From Plumapathes pennacea (lineage: Eukaryota > Cnidaria > Anthozoa > Antipatharia > Myriopathidae), in NCBI GenBank assembly GCA_964036295.1, contig OZ038462.1:38415680-38479679 (forward strand): a DNA stretch of 64,000 nt, in the 5' to 3' direction. A program made the position numbers and the translations under genes. The notes below the pieces were generated by a model. The model ran no database searches. It was not told the origin of the DNA and saw only the letters and a program-made list of their open reading frames with translations. The first letter of the stretch is position 1, and every line of letters begins with the position of its first letter. Positions 41,714-55,076 of this stretch are shown here, piece after piece.

Positions 41714-41739
41714 TTTAAGAGAATGCGAGCACTGTTTTA

Positions 41740-41957
41740 CCCTTTCACTCCGAAGTGATCAGCTTCAAATTTCTCCTGCAGTTTCTCACCAGAACTGTAT
41801 CATACACTAAGGAGAACTTGGCCTTTGATGCCCTGCTCATGCCAATCAGATAAAAGCTGATTAAATAAACAGTTCAGTACGAGTTACTCATACTTTTTGT
41901 TTTAAAACTGGTTGAGAGAACATCTCTGCATTTTGAGCTTGGGAGTGAAAGGGTTAA
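41740..41957 (+). mobile_element. MITE copy, TTAA-type ends
   Basis: TTTACCCTTTCACTCCGAAG to GGGAGTGAAAGGGTTAA, clear terminal inverted repeats. Confidence 0.55.
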
Positions 41958-43571
41958 GAATCTCCTTCGGCAGAATAGGGATAGCTGAAATAACTTTGGG
42001 AGTGTGCCGCCCGGGTCTGAAAGGCTCTCAGTTGTTCAAGTGCAATGGGCCATTTCTGAGATACCTGTTGCCTTTGTTTTGAAACAAGGTCTAGTGCAAA
42101 TCCTTTCCACAGGCAGCCCACAATCATCAGAAACATATCTTGTTAAATCGGCACCAAATCACCTCAAAAGTTATCATAGGCGGCAAGTAAGGACTCTTCT
42201 ATTGTTAGACCAATTTAAGAGCCACATTTATTATTTTCACGAGTAAAATGTGATTTGAAAATCTTCCTTACAAATAATCCCTATTTGCCAATCAGCCCTG
42301 ACGTCATCAAACCGTGGGCCGCCTGTGTCCTTTCCAATGTAAATTAGTTCATTTTCATGCAAATCAAATTCATTTTCATAAGAAAGGATTCACATAGACC
42401 CATTTGAAACAGAGACAATGGGCATCTCAGAAATGGCCAACATGCTAATCATAGATACTTATTATATTTATTTAACCAAGCTCAAAACATATTTTGCTTG
42501 CCAAGATTGGATGAAGAAGTAATTTATTGTTTATCCTAGATTAGTGCTAATCGGCTTTCAAAAAACCAGGATAGCCTCAGAAAGAAAATAATTTAAATAC
42601 TTTTATTCAACCATTTTTGTACTGTTGGTACCCATAATATTGTAATTGCTTTTTGTGACAAATGACAGCACTCACAGTGGTAACATATCTTGTCCCTAAA
42701 AGAGCTTTTGTCTGCCATTTTCAGTGCTAAATCATTCCTGAAACAGTTACCCAGTAGGGATGTGTTTTAAATCAAGGGAACTCAATGATAATCTTACAGT
42801 ACAAAACAGAACAGTGAAAACAGACCAGCCTGAAACTTGCACTAGCTTGCAAACTTGATAAAGTCAGGTTTACTGTAGAACCATATTTATGCCAGCTTGT
42901 AACAATAAATTACTATCTTGCATCAACTTTGCCATCTGATCATGATTTGTTTCAGAACAAGGTTCAAGTTGATGTGTATTGGCAATACAACCTGAAACCA
43001 TGCAGACAGTTTCCTGCCACTGCACCCCACTCCACTTGTCCCCCAACCAATGCTAAAACTTGAATAAAGCCATGAAACATTGAGAATTCAAGCTCTAAAG
43101 AATTTGAAATGTATGTAAAACAACATACTGTACCTGCACACAAACAAGTTTTAAAATCTCATTTAATTTACTGTCTTACAAAATAATATGAGACATAATC
43201 TGTCAAATTTGTTGCTCCTGTTTTTATTCTTCTGTAGATATCTGGATGGAGTTGACTGTACACTTAGAAAAAAAAAAGACTCAAGTTGTACTGGTACATT
43301 TCACCCAATTTTTCTTGTGTCTTGCTTTCTTTGAATTCAACAAATGACACATCACACTGCGCTTTTCAAACCCTTGAAACCAAAGGAATGGGTGCAGCTT
43401 TGCAGTTGTGGAGTCCAGGTTCTAACCTCTGCTCTCAATATTTTGTCAAAACTAAATTATTCTCAAGTACTATTTCTGCTAAAAAGAACTGCTTTGAGTC
43501 TTCCCTCTGGTAACAAATCTGTCCCATGCAGACTTGTGATAGTCGACATTGTGGCTGTGGATGCCTGCCGT
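41958..43571. other. Intergenic spacer between PRA1 and SEC24 genes
   Basis: 3' ends of two convergent genes. AT-rich with no gene recognised. Confidence 0.4.
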
Positions 43572-45114
43572 TTAGTTCAGCTGGTTGCGGATTTCCTTGT
43601 GCATTACACAGAGGAAGTCCACATAGCTGTTTGCTGTAATATTTGGTCCTTTGTCCTCTACAAGGTAGTGCTTGAACCATCCTTCCAGTTTGTCTCTCTG
43701 TCGTACAATGGTAAGCTGCAGAATCAAAAGAAAAATCATCATCAATGCTGATAAAACCATTCGCAAAACAAGACAGTATACATTACTCAATGGAACATTC
43801 TACCCTGTAGTTTCATATAAACTTCTATCTCCAATACCTCACCACTTACAATTATCATAATAAAACTGTGAACTGATTATATTTATACCTTGAGGTAGTG
43901 TTTCCTTTGCACTCGAATTTTCTGGATAATGCCTCGGATGCGAACTGACAGAGGATTTTCCAGGACTGGCAGTGAAGTCTGCAAGATTGTGTACAAAACA
44001 ACACCTATTAGCATTGCAAATAGACTTACTGGAAGTAAGAAAGTGAATTGTTAATTTTGATGAACTTGCCATACCATTTCAATGTCCACCTGCCCTATTG
44101 TGGAGCCACCAAACACCTGTTGGAGCCAGTTGGGCTCCACTTGCAGGCCAATCCACATGAACAAGCTGATGCCATTCTCTGTAAAAGGATACAAAGTTGC
44201 AGCACAATTAAGGTGGGCTAATATAAGAGATACATGACTTATGATACGATTTATATAAGAGAAAGTACACACACGCACATATATATATATATATATATAT
44301 ATATGAACTGTGGATAGAGATGTGGCTTCATAGCTTAGTGGTTAGAGTGTTGCACTGGTATTGAGGTCATGGGTTTGATTTCCATTGAAGCCCGGATTTT
44401 ATTTTTCAGACTATCTTTGCAACTGCTTAAGTTGCTTCATAACTGCAAAGGTAACTTTCACTGTCATACATGACAAATGTATGGTAATATTGTCTTTGTA
44501 ATGTTTAATTTTTTTTATTATTTTGTTGATTGGCATACACACAGGCCTGTCATTACTGTTTCACACACAGCACCAGCATTCATAGACACCTCATGGTACT
44601 ACAGTGGAATCTCCCAGAGTGACCACCTCTCGTAAGTGACCACCTCCTGTGACCAGTAATCAAAGTACTGATTGGTTTCTCAGTCAGATTACTGTTAGTA
44701 AAGGAGGTTCTACTGTAGACTTGGTATAATTACTTTGTCTCCAGAGGCTTATTACCCACCTAACAAATACACTCCATTCTCAAGCATCCGATCTGCTGAA
44801 CATCTGATGGCTTGTGGAAGGTCATCTGACTCTGCATCTAAGTCATGCTAAACAAAACATAACAAAAGTTAAGAACAAATTTAAAATGATAAAGCAAGGG
44901 AGTGCAATGCAAAATTAATGGTAACTACGCATCATTATACATGTACATGTACTGTACTATTCAAGAACACAAAGTTGAATTGAGTGTAAAAAGCACACCA
45001 GACTGACCAAGGGCAGAAGGCGAGGATAGAAGAATGGCACTGAAGCATTTTGGTCCATGGCCATAACAGTTCTCATGAGCCAGCTTCTGTCATCAGAGCT
45101 CATCTCAGACCCTT

Positions 45115-45163
<49 letters not shown>

Positions 45164-48100
45164 AGCAGCAAGTTAGCAACTTTCACTGCCACAGGTAAAA
45201 AATGACTCAACCAACAAATCATCACAGTGCTCGACATTAAGGTTTTAGGTTGGTTGCCCTTCGGACTGTAGATTGACTTCAAGCAATAGAAAGTTTTATA
45301 ATTTCTGGTTGCCCGGCCTTAACTTAGGTCTCAATTTGCACTGCATCACTCACATTCTTCTTAAACAGTTGAGAGAATTGAGTTATGACCACAGGAGTAT
45401 AATTAAGAGCCTTGAACAATTTCTTCTTCTTTTATCTTACCTCCAAGTAAAGCATCATTTTTGATAACACAGTTCACATAGAGTGGCAGCAATTTCATAC
45501 ACTCTGGGAGGATAAGCTGCAAAGCAAAGAATTACTATTTTCAAACTGCAGCTTCTAAAAATGTCTACCTCTAAAAGGCACTGATCAATTCCAGCTGTCC
45601 AGCTGTTATCAACCCCATAAAGCCAGGGACGCTGAGGGAGGGAGGGGGGGGGGGGGGCTGCTTTTAAATGCTATCAACAGATACGGAGTACTGTAAGCAA
45701 AATGCAGCACAGAGTAGCATCTGATAGCTTGCTTAACTGGTGAAAACTGCTACAACAATCAATAATTCTCACTAAATTACACATACAATACATTTCCTCT
45801 TAACTCTTTTAATAACATGCATACAATAATTTCTGCATTCTGATTGGCTGAGCACGCGTCAATTTATCCCAAACAGTGCAAAAATGTGTAATTAACAGTG
45901 CAGAAATGTGAAATTAACAGTGCAGAAATTTGAAATTGAAGATTGCTGATAGTTGGTGCACGTATTTGCGGCAAAGCCAAACAAAACAGAAAGCGTTTTC
46001 ATTGGCTCAGGACGATTCCGATTCAAGTTCTTGAGACAATTGTGAATTGTAACGACATTGAAAAAAAATTGCACGCCGTAAATTATTGTATGCATGTTAT
46101 TAACAAGTAATCACATGATTTCTCATGCAATTTTGGAATAAATAAGTACTCGTAAATTTTTCAAAGACCACAAATTGCACTCACGTGGCGCTTGTGCAAT
46201 TTTGTCGTCTTTGAAAAATTTACTCGTGCTAATTTATTCCAAATTGCACTCAAAATCACGTGATTACCTATACAAATTGCACGAGTTGTACACAGATAGG
46301 CTTGAACTACTTGTACATGTACAGCATTAACCTGCAATGTTCCTTTGTCTCACCTGACCAGCTGAAGAAGGAGATGCACAATGTCTCCTGTAACAGGCAA
46401 GGATAGTGGCACACTGCTGGATCAAGCTGTCCCGAATAGCTTTAGGAGTAGAAGTGTATGTTTGTCTCACAGCTGAGAAATAAAGAAAACATGGAAGATT
46501 AGTTGTGTGTTTACTCTCAACTCTGCTGAAGAGTCTTGTTTAATGATTTCAATAACATTATGATCAGAAATAAACCCACAACAAGAACAATATGGGTAGA
46601 CATACACCCAAATACATGGCAAACAAACAAACTAACTACAGTACAACATGGAAATATTGCAAGATTTCTTTGAGGGATGCCTAACCTTGTTTGGACACCA
46701 CATTGACAAAGGTGTCCATTTCACAGCATCTAAATAACTCAGAAAGCTGAGAGCATGTGGCTAAGGCCAAATTGTGAATTCTCAACCTTCGTTGACCAGA
46801 GATCGATGTGTACAGCAGAGCACACTGGAAGTAAGCTTGGCTGTCCTCTGGCAATTTGTCGTCATGTTTTATCTCAATTGCAATGGCCTTGAATGATAAT
46901 CAGTGATTGAAAGAAGGTAAAAAATAAGCAGATGAGCCTCAAAAAAAAAAAAAAAAAACAAAAACAAAAACTAACTACTACATGATTATATGATCTAGTG
47001 AACAGCAAATACACCATATGAAAGGGACCAAACTGTATGGTGTTGTAAGATAATTGTAAGATACATGTATTGTGATTATCAATATTGATTAGCATACTGG
47101 CATTCTAGCTCTGAACAACTGAGTATATGCAGGGTCTTGGGTCATTACCTTATTAGGATCCACACAAGCAAGTTCCACATCTGTTGTGTTGCTCATGTAG
47201 CAATTTCCCCAGAAATCAACAGGCCGTAGCCCTAAATGAAATAAAATGGAAAGAAGACGAAATTATTAACTCTGGCCACTGGTTGTTACTAAAACCCACA
47301 AGCCTATTGAGGTAACTTACTGTAAATAATGCATATAGAATCTAAGTTTTGAGTTTCCTGATCAAGTCTTGAAGTTTTATAATATTGCTAGCTAGAGCCG
47401 TTTTCGGATGACTGTCGAAAACCAAAACCAAAGTAATCACACAGGCCAATCACAGAGACTGAGAGAAAACAGTTCAGCCAATTGGAAGCCAAAGTAATTT
47501 GTGTTTGGTCTTGCATTTGGTTTTACTTTCCAATCAGCAGTGCGAGTACATGCCATCGCTTGCGTGAGAAGTGTTTGGTTTTGGTTTTGGTTTTGTTCCT
47601 GATTGGCTGAGCATGCTGACAAACTTGTGTGGACCAATCCGAAAGCGAAGCAAACGCAAAACCAAAGCAATCACACAATTACTTTCGACAGTCATCCGAA
47701 AACCGCTCTATCTTCTCCAGTAAAATAAGCTAATCATAAGATTCTGCAGTGGCTCAAAAATGTGGAACAAAGCTACAGTACAGTGCTGTAGGAATTCCCA
47801 AAAATTTACTCCTGAGAATTCCTGGGAAATCCTAGGTATAAAGGTATGAATTTTCAGTTGGGCAAAAAGCTGGGAATCTATTTTGCAAGGGCTCTGATCC
47901 CCACTGTAATCAGAAAGGAAAGCTGAAGAATCTTCAACAACACAATAAAATTCTTAACTGGCAGCTCAGAACCTACCTGTGCTACATCTTAGTCGCATGA
48001 TGGCATCAAAACCAATGTTCTTCTCAATGTCTCTCAAGAGATCACCTCTGAACTGCTCCCCATGTGTAGATTCCTTTACAGAAAGATCACACAAATGAGC

Positions 48101-51100
48101 CAGTGCAGTGTGACGAGACCAAAAATTGAGAAATAAAAATAAAATGTTGTGGAACAGAGACTTGTCATTGCACAATAGGACAACCCCTGGACACTTGTTT
48201 TGAAAATCTTGACTAATAGATTGAGCAAAGTTATCACAAAAAAGTGCTTGACTTGATCACCTAGTGATTCAGCTTCACAAAAATAATATATGGTATAGCC
48301 AGTATTGATACTTGCTTGTTTGTGTGTGTGTGTGGGTGTGTCCCTAAATAACTCTCTTCCTGAGATCAGCTCAAGAAGTGCACACTTAGTTTGGCAGTAG
48401 ATTAGGTCAGTTGTACTAATCAAATGATACACAAGGAAGTCAGAAATAGAATAGTATTCTGGAAGTTCATCAAGTAAAGTGTTACCCTGAAATAAGAGTA
48501 TCTGTAGACATCTCCTCCAGTGAGTGTTGCTATGGATCCTATGGTGGCCACATCAATATAGGCATTTGGGAAGAGAAACAAGTCCACTGTGACACCATTC
48601 GATACACACTCCTGTGCAAGCTTCTCATAGAAATTTGTCTGAGGATTCAGTATAGTCTGAAACAAAAAAAATGTGTTATGTGTAAAATTATTATGAGATT
48701 GATTGCCAATATGAACCCTTACTCTAGATCATTAATTTGATACATATTCAAAAAAGGTCCACTTTAGAGAGGTGTTCACTTGGAGAGAGTTCACTGCAAA
48801 GGCAATCTAACAGTAAACATACCTTTTCTTTTTCTGTTGCCAGTAATTTCCTGTCTTCTCTGTTCTTTAACTTTCCTGGGGCTTCACCGATGGGCAGTGA
48901 CGAGTGGAACACAAATAATTTACCAGAAATCCCTGCAGACTAAAAATAAAAACAAAACAACATAAAAATAAAAACATTTCTAACAACATCTTCAACTCTT
49001 CCACTGCTTGGAGTAATCAATTTTATTGTTCCCACAAGACATTTATCATAAAGCATAGAAAACGCACTTGGTATTAATTTGATATAAAATTGCTAAAAGG
49101 TAATTGAACTATGAAGTTTCTCTACACTCATAAAAACTAGTATGCTTTCTCCTTGCATGGCTAACAATTATTTTGTACAATGTATCTTGAGCTAAAGTAT
49201 AAACTGCACATGCACTGTACACTGATAAAACCTTGAGTACATCCAACTGTACTGTTATATACTTAGTCACAAAAGGTATCAACATAAGAAAACAAACAAA
49301 AACTTGTGGTACCCACCTTTAGAGCGTCAAGCCCAGCCTGGACCACTGGACCTAATATTGATTCTGTGTCACGAGTGTCACCAAACATTGCTGGAATCTG
49401 TTCCAGTAGGCTGTGAAATAATCCAAAAAAGTTTGTCAAATCAACATTGTAGTCCACTATCCACATAACAGCCTGAAAAGGAACTGTCTTTAATTTGATA
49501 CTTCAATAATACTGAATTAATACATTGTATTGAAGCATGAGTTGCTACCCTACCTGTCAATTACACTTCTTGCTTCCTGGGCATCAACAAGGAAACCATC
49601 GACAAGTGGGACAAACACATCCTCAACATCTGAGACCACCATCATTTGAGGCTGTGCCAAAGAAGCCTGCAAACAACAACAAAAATAATGATGAACATTT
49701 TGAGATAATCATAGAACAGCAGTAATGTCCCATTAATTTTGGTAGGGCAGGACAATATATTGTCTGATTCACATTTCCCAAATGAACACTGACAGACATT
49801 AAGCCAACACGACATCACATGTTCAAGTTTATAACTGTTCATATAGCAACAGAAATACCAATTTAACCACATGCTTTTTGTGGTGAAGAATGAGGGGGCC
49901 CAATACAACTACAGTAGATGCTGACAATATCAACAGAATAGTAGGTAAGAATAGCAGCTAAAATCTGTATGATGGACAGTTATAGTCACCAGGCAAGACA
50001 CTTTTCCTAGAGCAAGCTCTTGTACCATGAATGGAACAGGCAACTGTACATGTATGTAGCATATCTGCATGTAAAATGCCTTTAGAACAGTTCACTGATG
50101 CAGAAAAAGATTACCTTCACATTGTAGAAGTGCAGCTGTGTGCTGTATGTTACAAATCCTACTTTGATAGGAGAGTGCTCTTGACCAGGTTCCCTGCAAC
50201 ATGTAAAGAGCAGAGAAATTAAGCAGGTTGTACAAGATGGGCAAACCAAAAATCAACAGTGACCTACTTTGGAAGATGGTTCAGCATTTCTTTGATCTCA
50301 CGCATCAGCATTCGGACCATTCCACATTGAATGCTTTGGTAGGAAACATCAATCATGAACACATAGGCTGGAGGGCTCGGTAACTTCTGATCCTGAAAAT
50401 GAAGAGGAAACAGAATCCTTCACACTGAATTACACTAACAGCCATGAATCTGGGTCACTGTCACAACTACACTACCGTACATCAAACCTGAATTTCATAA
50501 TGATATTAGTAACAGAATATTATTTCTTTACCTTGCAGTAGTCAGCTGTGGCAATAAATTCATAAGAGCCCTTGTGTAATTCTGGTCTATTATAGATATC
50601 CACTCTGATCCCTTGGTGGTCTAAGTGACAGAAGTACTCCCCAGGAACTACAATTTGAAAAGGAACATATTTAAGAATACATCATTCCCTTGCACTCTTG
50701 TAAGTTGTTTAGATCAGATGAGAAACTTGAGGAAGTCCAGGAAGTAAATGGGAGTCCAATGGAGAGATTCAAGATCTCAAGGCCAAAAGAACTAAGCTGG
50801 ATTATTTATGTACCTTCCGAGGAGTAGGAACATATGTTGCAAGAAAATCTCCGGCCACCATCGATGAACTGGACAAATGGATTGATGTAAGCTTTACAGC
50901 GATTACATCTGACAGGGCCACTTGTACCAGTGTCTATGATCTGCAGAGGGCCCTGATGAGAGAAAACTGAATTTAGCTCTGACTAAGCAAGGAGGCAAAT
51001 CTACTGTAACACACAGTGTTATACAATAAAGCCCTGGCCAAACAACTTCCAAGTGGAGCCAACTTGGCTGAAAATTAGAGCTCAATCGAAGTTGAGCCAA

Positions 51101-53887
51101 GTCAAGCCAAGTTGAGCCAAGTGGGTGGCCAAGCAACAACCAAGTTGAAAACTTGGCTTGAGTTGGCTCGACTTGATAGTTTGATTGGCAAGGGCTTATA
51201 CAGCAATTGTGCTAAGTTTTGTGTCCTCTGAAAACGGCTCTACGAATGTAACACTTGAGATATAACTGAACAATGGGAAAGCTGCAGGTACAGTGTAGAG
51301 TGCCAGGAAAGCTTTTAAAGGCTGATCATGTACATGTAACTACCTCTGTAGGTGGCAGGTCAGCAAAGGCTGTAACAACAGCAGCAAGAGGGATTTCACA
51401 GGCTTGAAGCAAGTCTTTGTTGGTTGGAATGTTGTACATTGTAGACCTCATGTACCTTGGACTGCAGTTACCTGGAAGCAAGGAGGTTCTGTTGTATTGT
51501 ACTGCATATTTGTTTACAAATTACACATTGTTCAAGTTACCCACTTATGCCCCTTCATGAAAATTAATAATGATCAAATGTAGAACATGGAACAAGGCTT
51601 CATAGTACAGAGTCAACTTTTTGTGTTGTTACCCTTTTCAGCTTACAGTTTAAGCAGAATAGATGCTAGTGTTGATAGACTTGGCCTGAAATGTGATTGG
51701 CATGACAGAGGGCAGACAGAAGTTTAGCAAGCATTTGTACTGTAACAGAGCCCCTTTCCACTATTTCTCACTTCTTTCTTTCTGATTCAAGGTGACCGCA
51801 TAGCAAAACATGTACATGTGAATTCCAGACAAACATCATGTCATCACACTGCTAAACTTACCATTGTCTTGAATGGAGTATTTACTGGTGACCAGAGGTG
51901 GGATCCTGCTTCGGACATTTGTAATAAATGGAGTGTCCTTGTGTAAATCATTGTCATCTTTCATAACTTGGATCTAATCCATTGAAAGAAAAAAAAAAAA
52001 AAAAAAAAAAAAAAAGAAAAGAAAGAAAACATTCAGCATGGTCAAAACAGCCAATCTTTCTAAAGATTTTGGACATCTTTTTATAGTTTGTAACACAAAA
52101 TAAGACTACTGTAACAGTATGTATGTACCTTTTGTCTTACTTGCAAGATGTTACAAAGTGCCAAAACTTGAAAACATGACTAATTTACATGTAATGTCAA
52201 ACCTATTTACCACATCGAGAAAGGAATTAGTAATAGACCATGGAAACAGCAAATTTTAAGGACTTTTCAGCACAAAATGCTGTTTTAAAGAACCGTACAG
52301 AAGATCAAATTCAAAGACTTTCAAGGAGAACATGAACCCTGTACAGAAATGAGAAGAAAAATTGAAGTTCCTGACTGCATTAAGTTATTAACTTACAGGA
52401 CTGGGCATTTGGTCAGGATCGATCCTTTTCTGCTGCTGCATGGGTGAGTTCATGGGCATTGGTGCTGGCTGCATACCCCGGTGCTGCTGCGTGTGCACTT
52501 GGCTGTGAGGCGGCATACCACCCATGGGACCTGCGCTGGGATATCCTGCAGGACCCTGTGATAAAGGAGAGTCAACCGTCAACATCATCACCAACTCTAT
52601 TAATTTCTTTGTATTTCTCATTAAAACTTTTTTTTCAGTTTATCAAAATTAACAATCAACTTGAAATAACATTAAAACCCTTTGTTTTAAACATGAAATA
52701 AAGGGGATTACATTTACATGTATACGTTACAAACATTTGAGAGGTACAGTACTTGATCAACATCTCTCATTTGAATACTTACTGTACATGTTTTTGCCCA
52801 AAGGTTAAGAAGTTAGGCAATCTCACATTGTTTAATTTGTCAAACATGTACAGTATGTAGTTTAGATTGTATTTATAGATGAAATAAAATCAATAAGCCA
52901 CTTTCTCTACTCACTCTGACAGCTCTTTACAGTTTAGTTTTAGTTTCTACATAATATTGCATCATGAACAATAGATAAGTTATCCATCAAGTGGCTTGCC
53001 AAAATATCTCAGCCTCAACAAATACACTGGAGTGTGAATGTGGCTTACTTATTAGCATAAAAAATGCACATATCTTACTTTTATTGAGTGCATAAATACA
53101 AAAATTAAAACTGTACTTTTTACAATAACACGTCAGTTTCCCGCTTTGTGATTGGCTAATTTTCATTATCAATAAGAGGACAGACACATAAAATCGAGTG
53201 CTGACGACAGTGATTTGGACGAAGAAGGTGAATTCAGCTTCAATTTTACCTCAGTTCTTGCAAAAGCAACATTCGGCATTTGAAGTAGAGAACCAGAAGT
53301 GTTCAGAGGCGAATTCCTTGAGCTTTGTCTTGAAATTGTTGAGAAAACCGCAGCAGAAAAGCGTCTAGTTTCATTTCTTTCCAACTTCTTTGACAAAATT
53401 TTAGTTTGCGCGCACGCAATGCTCATGTCAAAGTGTCACTTTTTGGCCAATGAAATGTCTTGAATTTCAACCTTGACCAATTAGAAAGCGGGAAAAGTTG
53501 TTGACAACATTTCGGTCAAATCGAACAAAATCCAGGTTTCTTGTGTGTTTTCCCCGCATCGTCGCTTGAGTTTTGTTATTGTAAAAAACAAACTGACGCC
53601 AGTTTTTTTATGTGTCTGTCCTCTTATTGATCATGAAACGCGTCATAACATTGTCAAAAAGTTGCGGATCCACAAGGCGCTTCCACAACTTTTTGACAAT
53701 GTTACGACGCGTTTCATGATCAATAAGAGGACAGACACAAAAAACTGACGTCAATTTCTTAAGTAAACTTAGCAAAACTGGAGAAGTGAAAACAGTGTTG
53801 TTATTTTTATGTTGTTTAAGTTACTGTACATAAACAGGAGCATGTGATATATTTTGTGCTGAAGAAAAAGTGGTAAACACATTGATC

Positions 53888-53922
<35 letters not shown>

Positions 53923-55032
53923 ATATTATTATCATTATGTCCTTGGCAGCTTTCCACACATTGGATTTAACACATTCTAGTGATCCATGCAGGTGATGTC
54001 CAGTGGTGTAAGTGGCTACAACTCACGCTTTGCTGGTACATTCCCATTGGTCCAGTGGGACTGTCTTTAGTGGTGGGCGACTGTCCAGGATACATCCGGC
54101 GATTTCTGCCAGGTGGCAGCCCGGCTGCACTGCTTGGTGGCCCTGACATTCCATAGGATGGCATAGCCTGATTGTAAACCGGTCCCGGCCCCATGCTTGT
54201 GGGGCCAGAATTTGACGACTCACTCCCAGCACCAAAAGAAGGACCTGACATACTAACCTGAAGTCCGGGATACGAGGTTGGTGGCATTTGAGGATAGCCT
54301 GGTCGAACTGCTGGAGACTGACTCATCACAGGATGTGGGGCGGCCGGGTTTGTGGGAGGAGCACCTTGAGGACCTGTTAGGGGACCAGACATTCCCGGAT
54401 GCATTCCCATTGGTGGGCCAGGGGGTCTGTTCGAAGAGTTGGCCATGCTTGAGACTGGCTGGCCTCTGTATTGCTGTTGTTGCTGCTGCTGCTGCTGCCA
54501 GCCTGACATCATTGAGGGCTGAGAAACGTTTGGCTGAGATGGAGCATTCAGCCGTAGGTTGTTGAATTGCTGATCAACCTGTTGGAAGGAGACTTTTCAT
54601 TAGTGAACAAACTTGGTTACCACATGTGTACAGTAACATATAAATGTCACAGGTTTATTATTTTAAATATAAATGTTTACAAAACAATGCAAATTGTCTG
54701 CACTCCAATAATCTCTTGCTCTGCAAAATCCTTGTGCAAACTAGTCTATAACACAAGTCACTTTCACAATCACACAAAGTAGCTACATTGTAAGCAGCAC
54801 TTTTTAATTCCTACATAAACAAGTGACTGTGAAATAAATTACTGTATTCTGTTTTGACCAGTATACTGGTTCTCTAATCTGCCTGCTAAGTTTGATATTC
54901 AAGTGGTCTCCCCGAATATCTACGCCGAATATCTCAGCCTCAACACTACACATGACTGTGAAGTGGCTTGTTGCCAAAATGTACAGAATGAAATATTGGG
55001 CTCAGGAAAGAAGGTTTCATTGCAGAAAGAAA

Positions 55033-55076
<44 letters not shown>

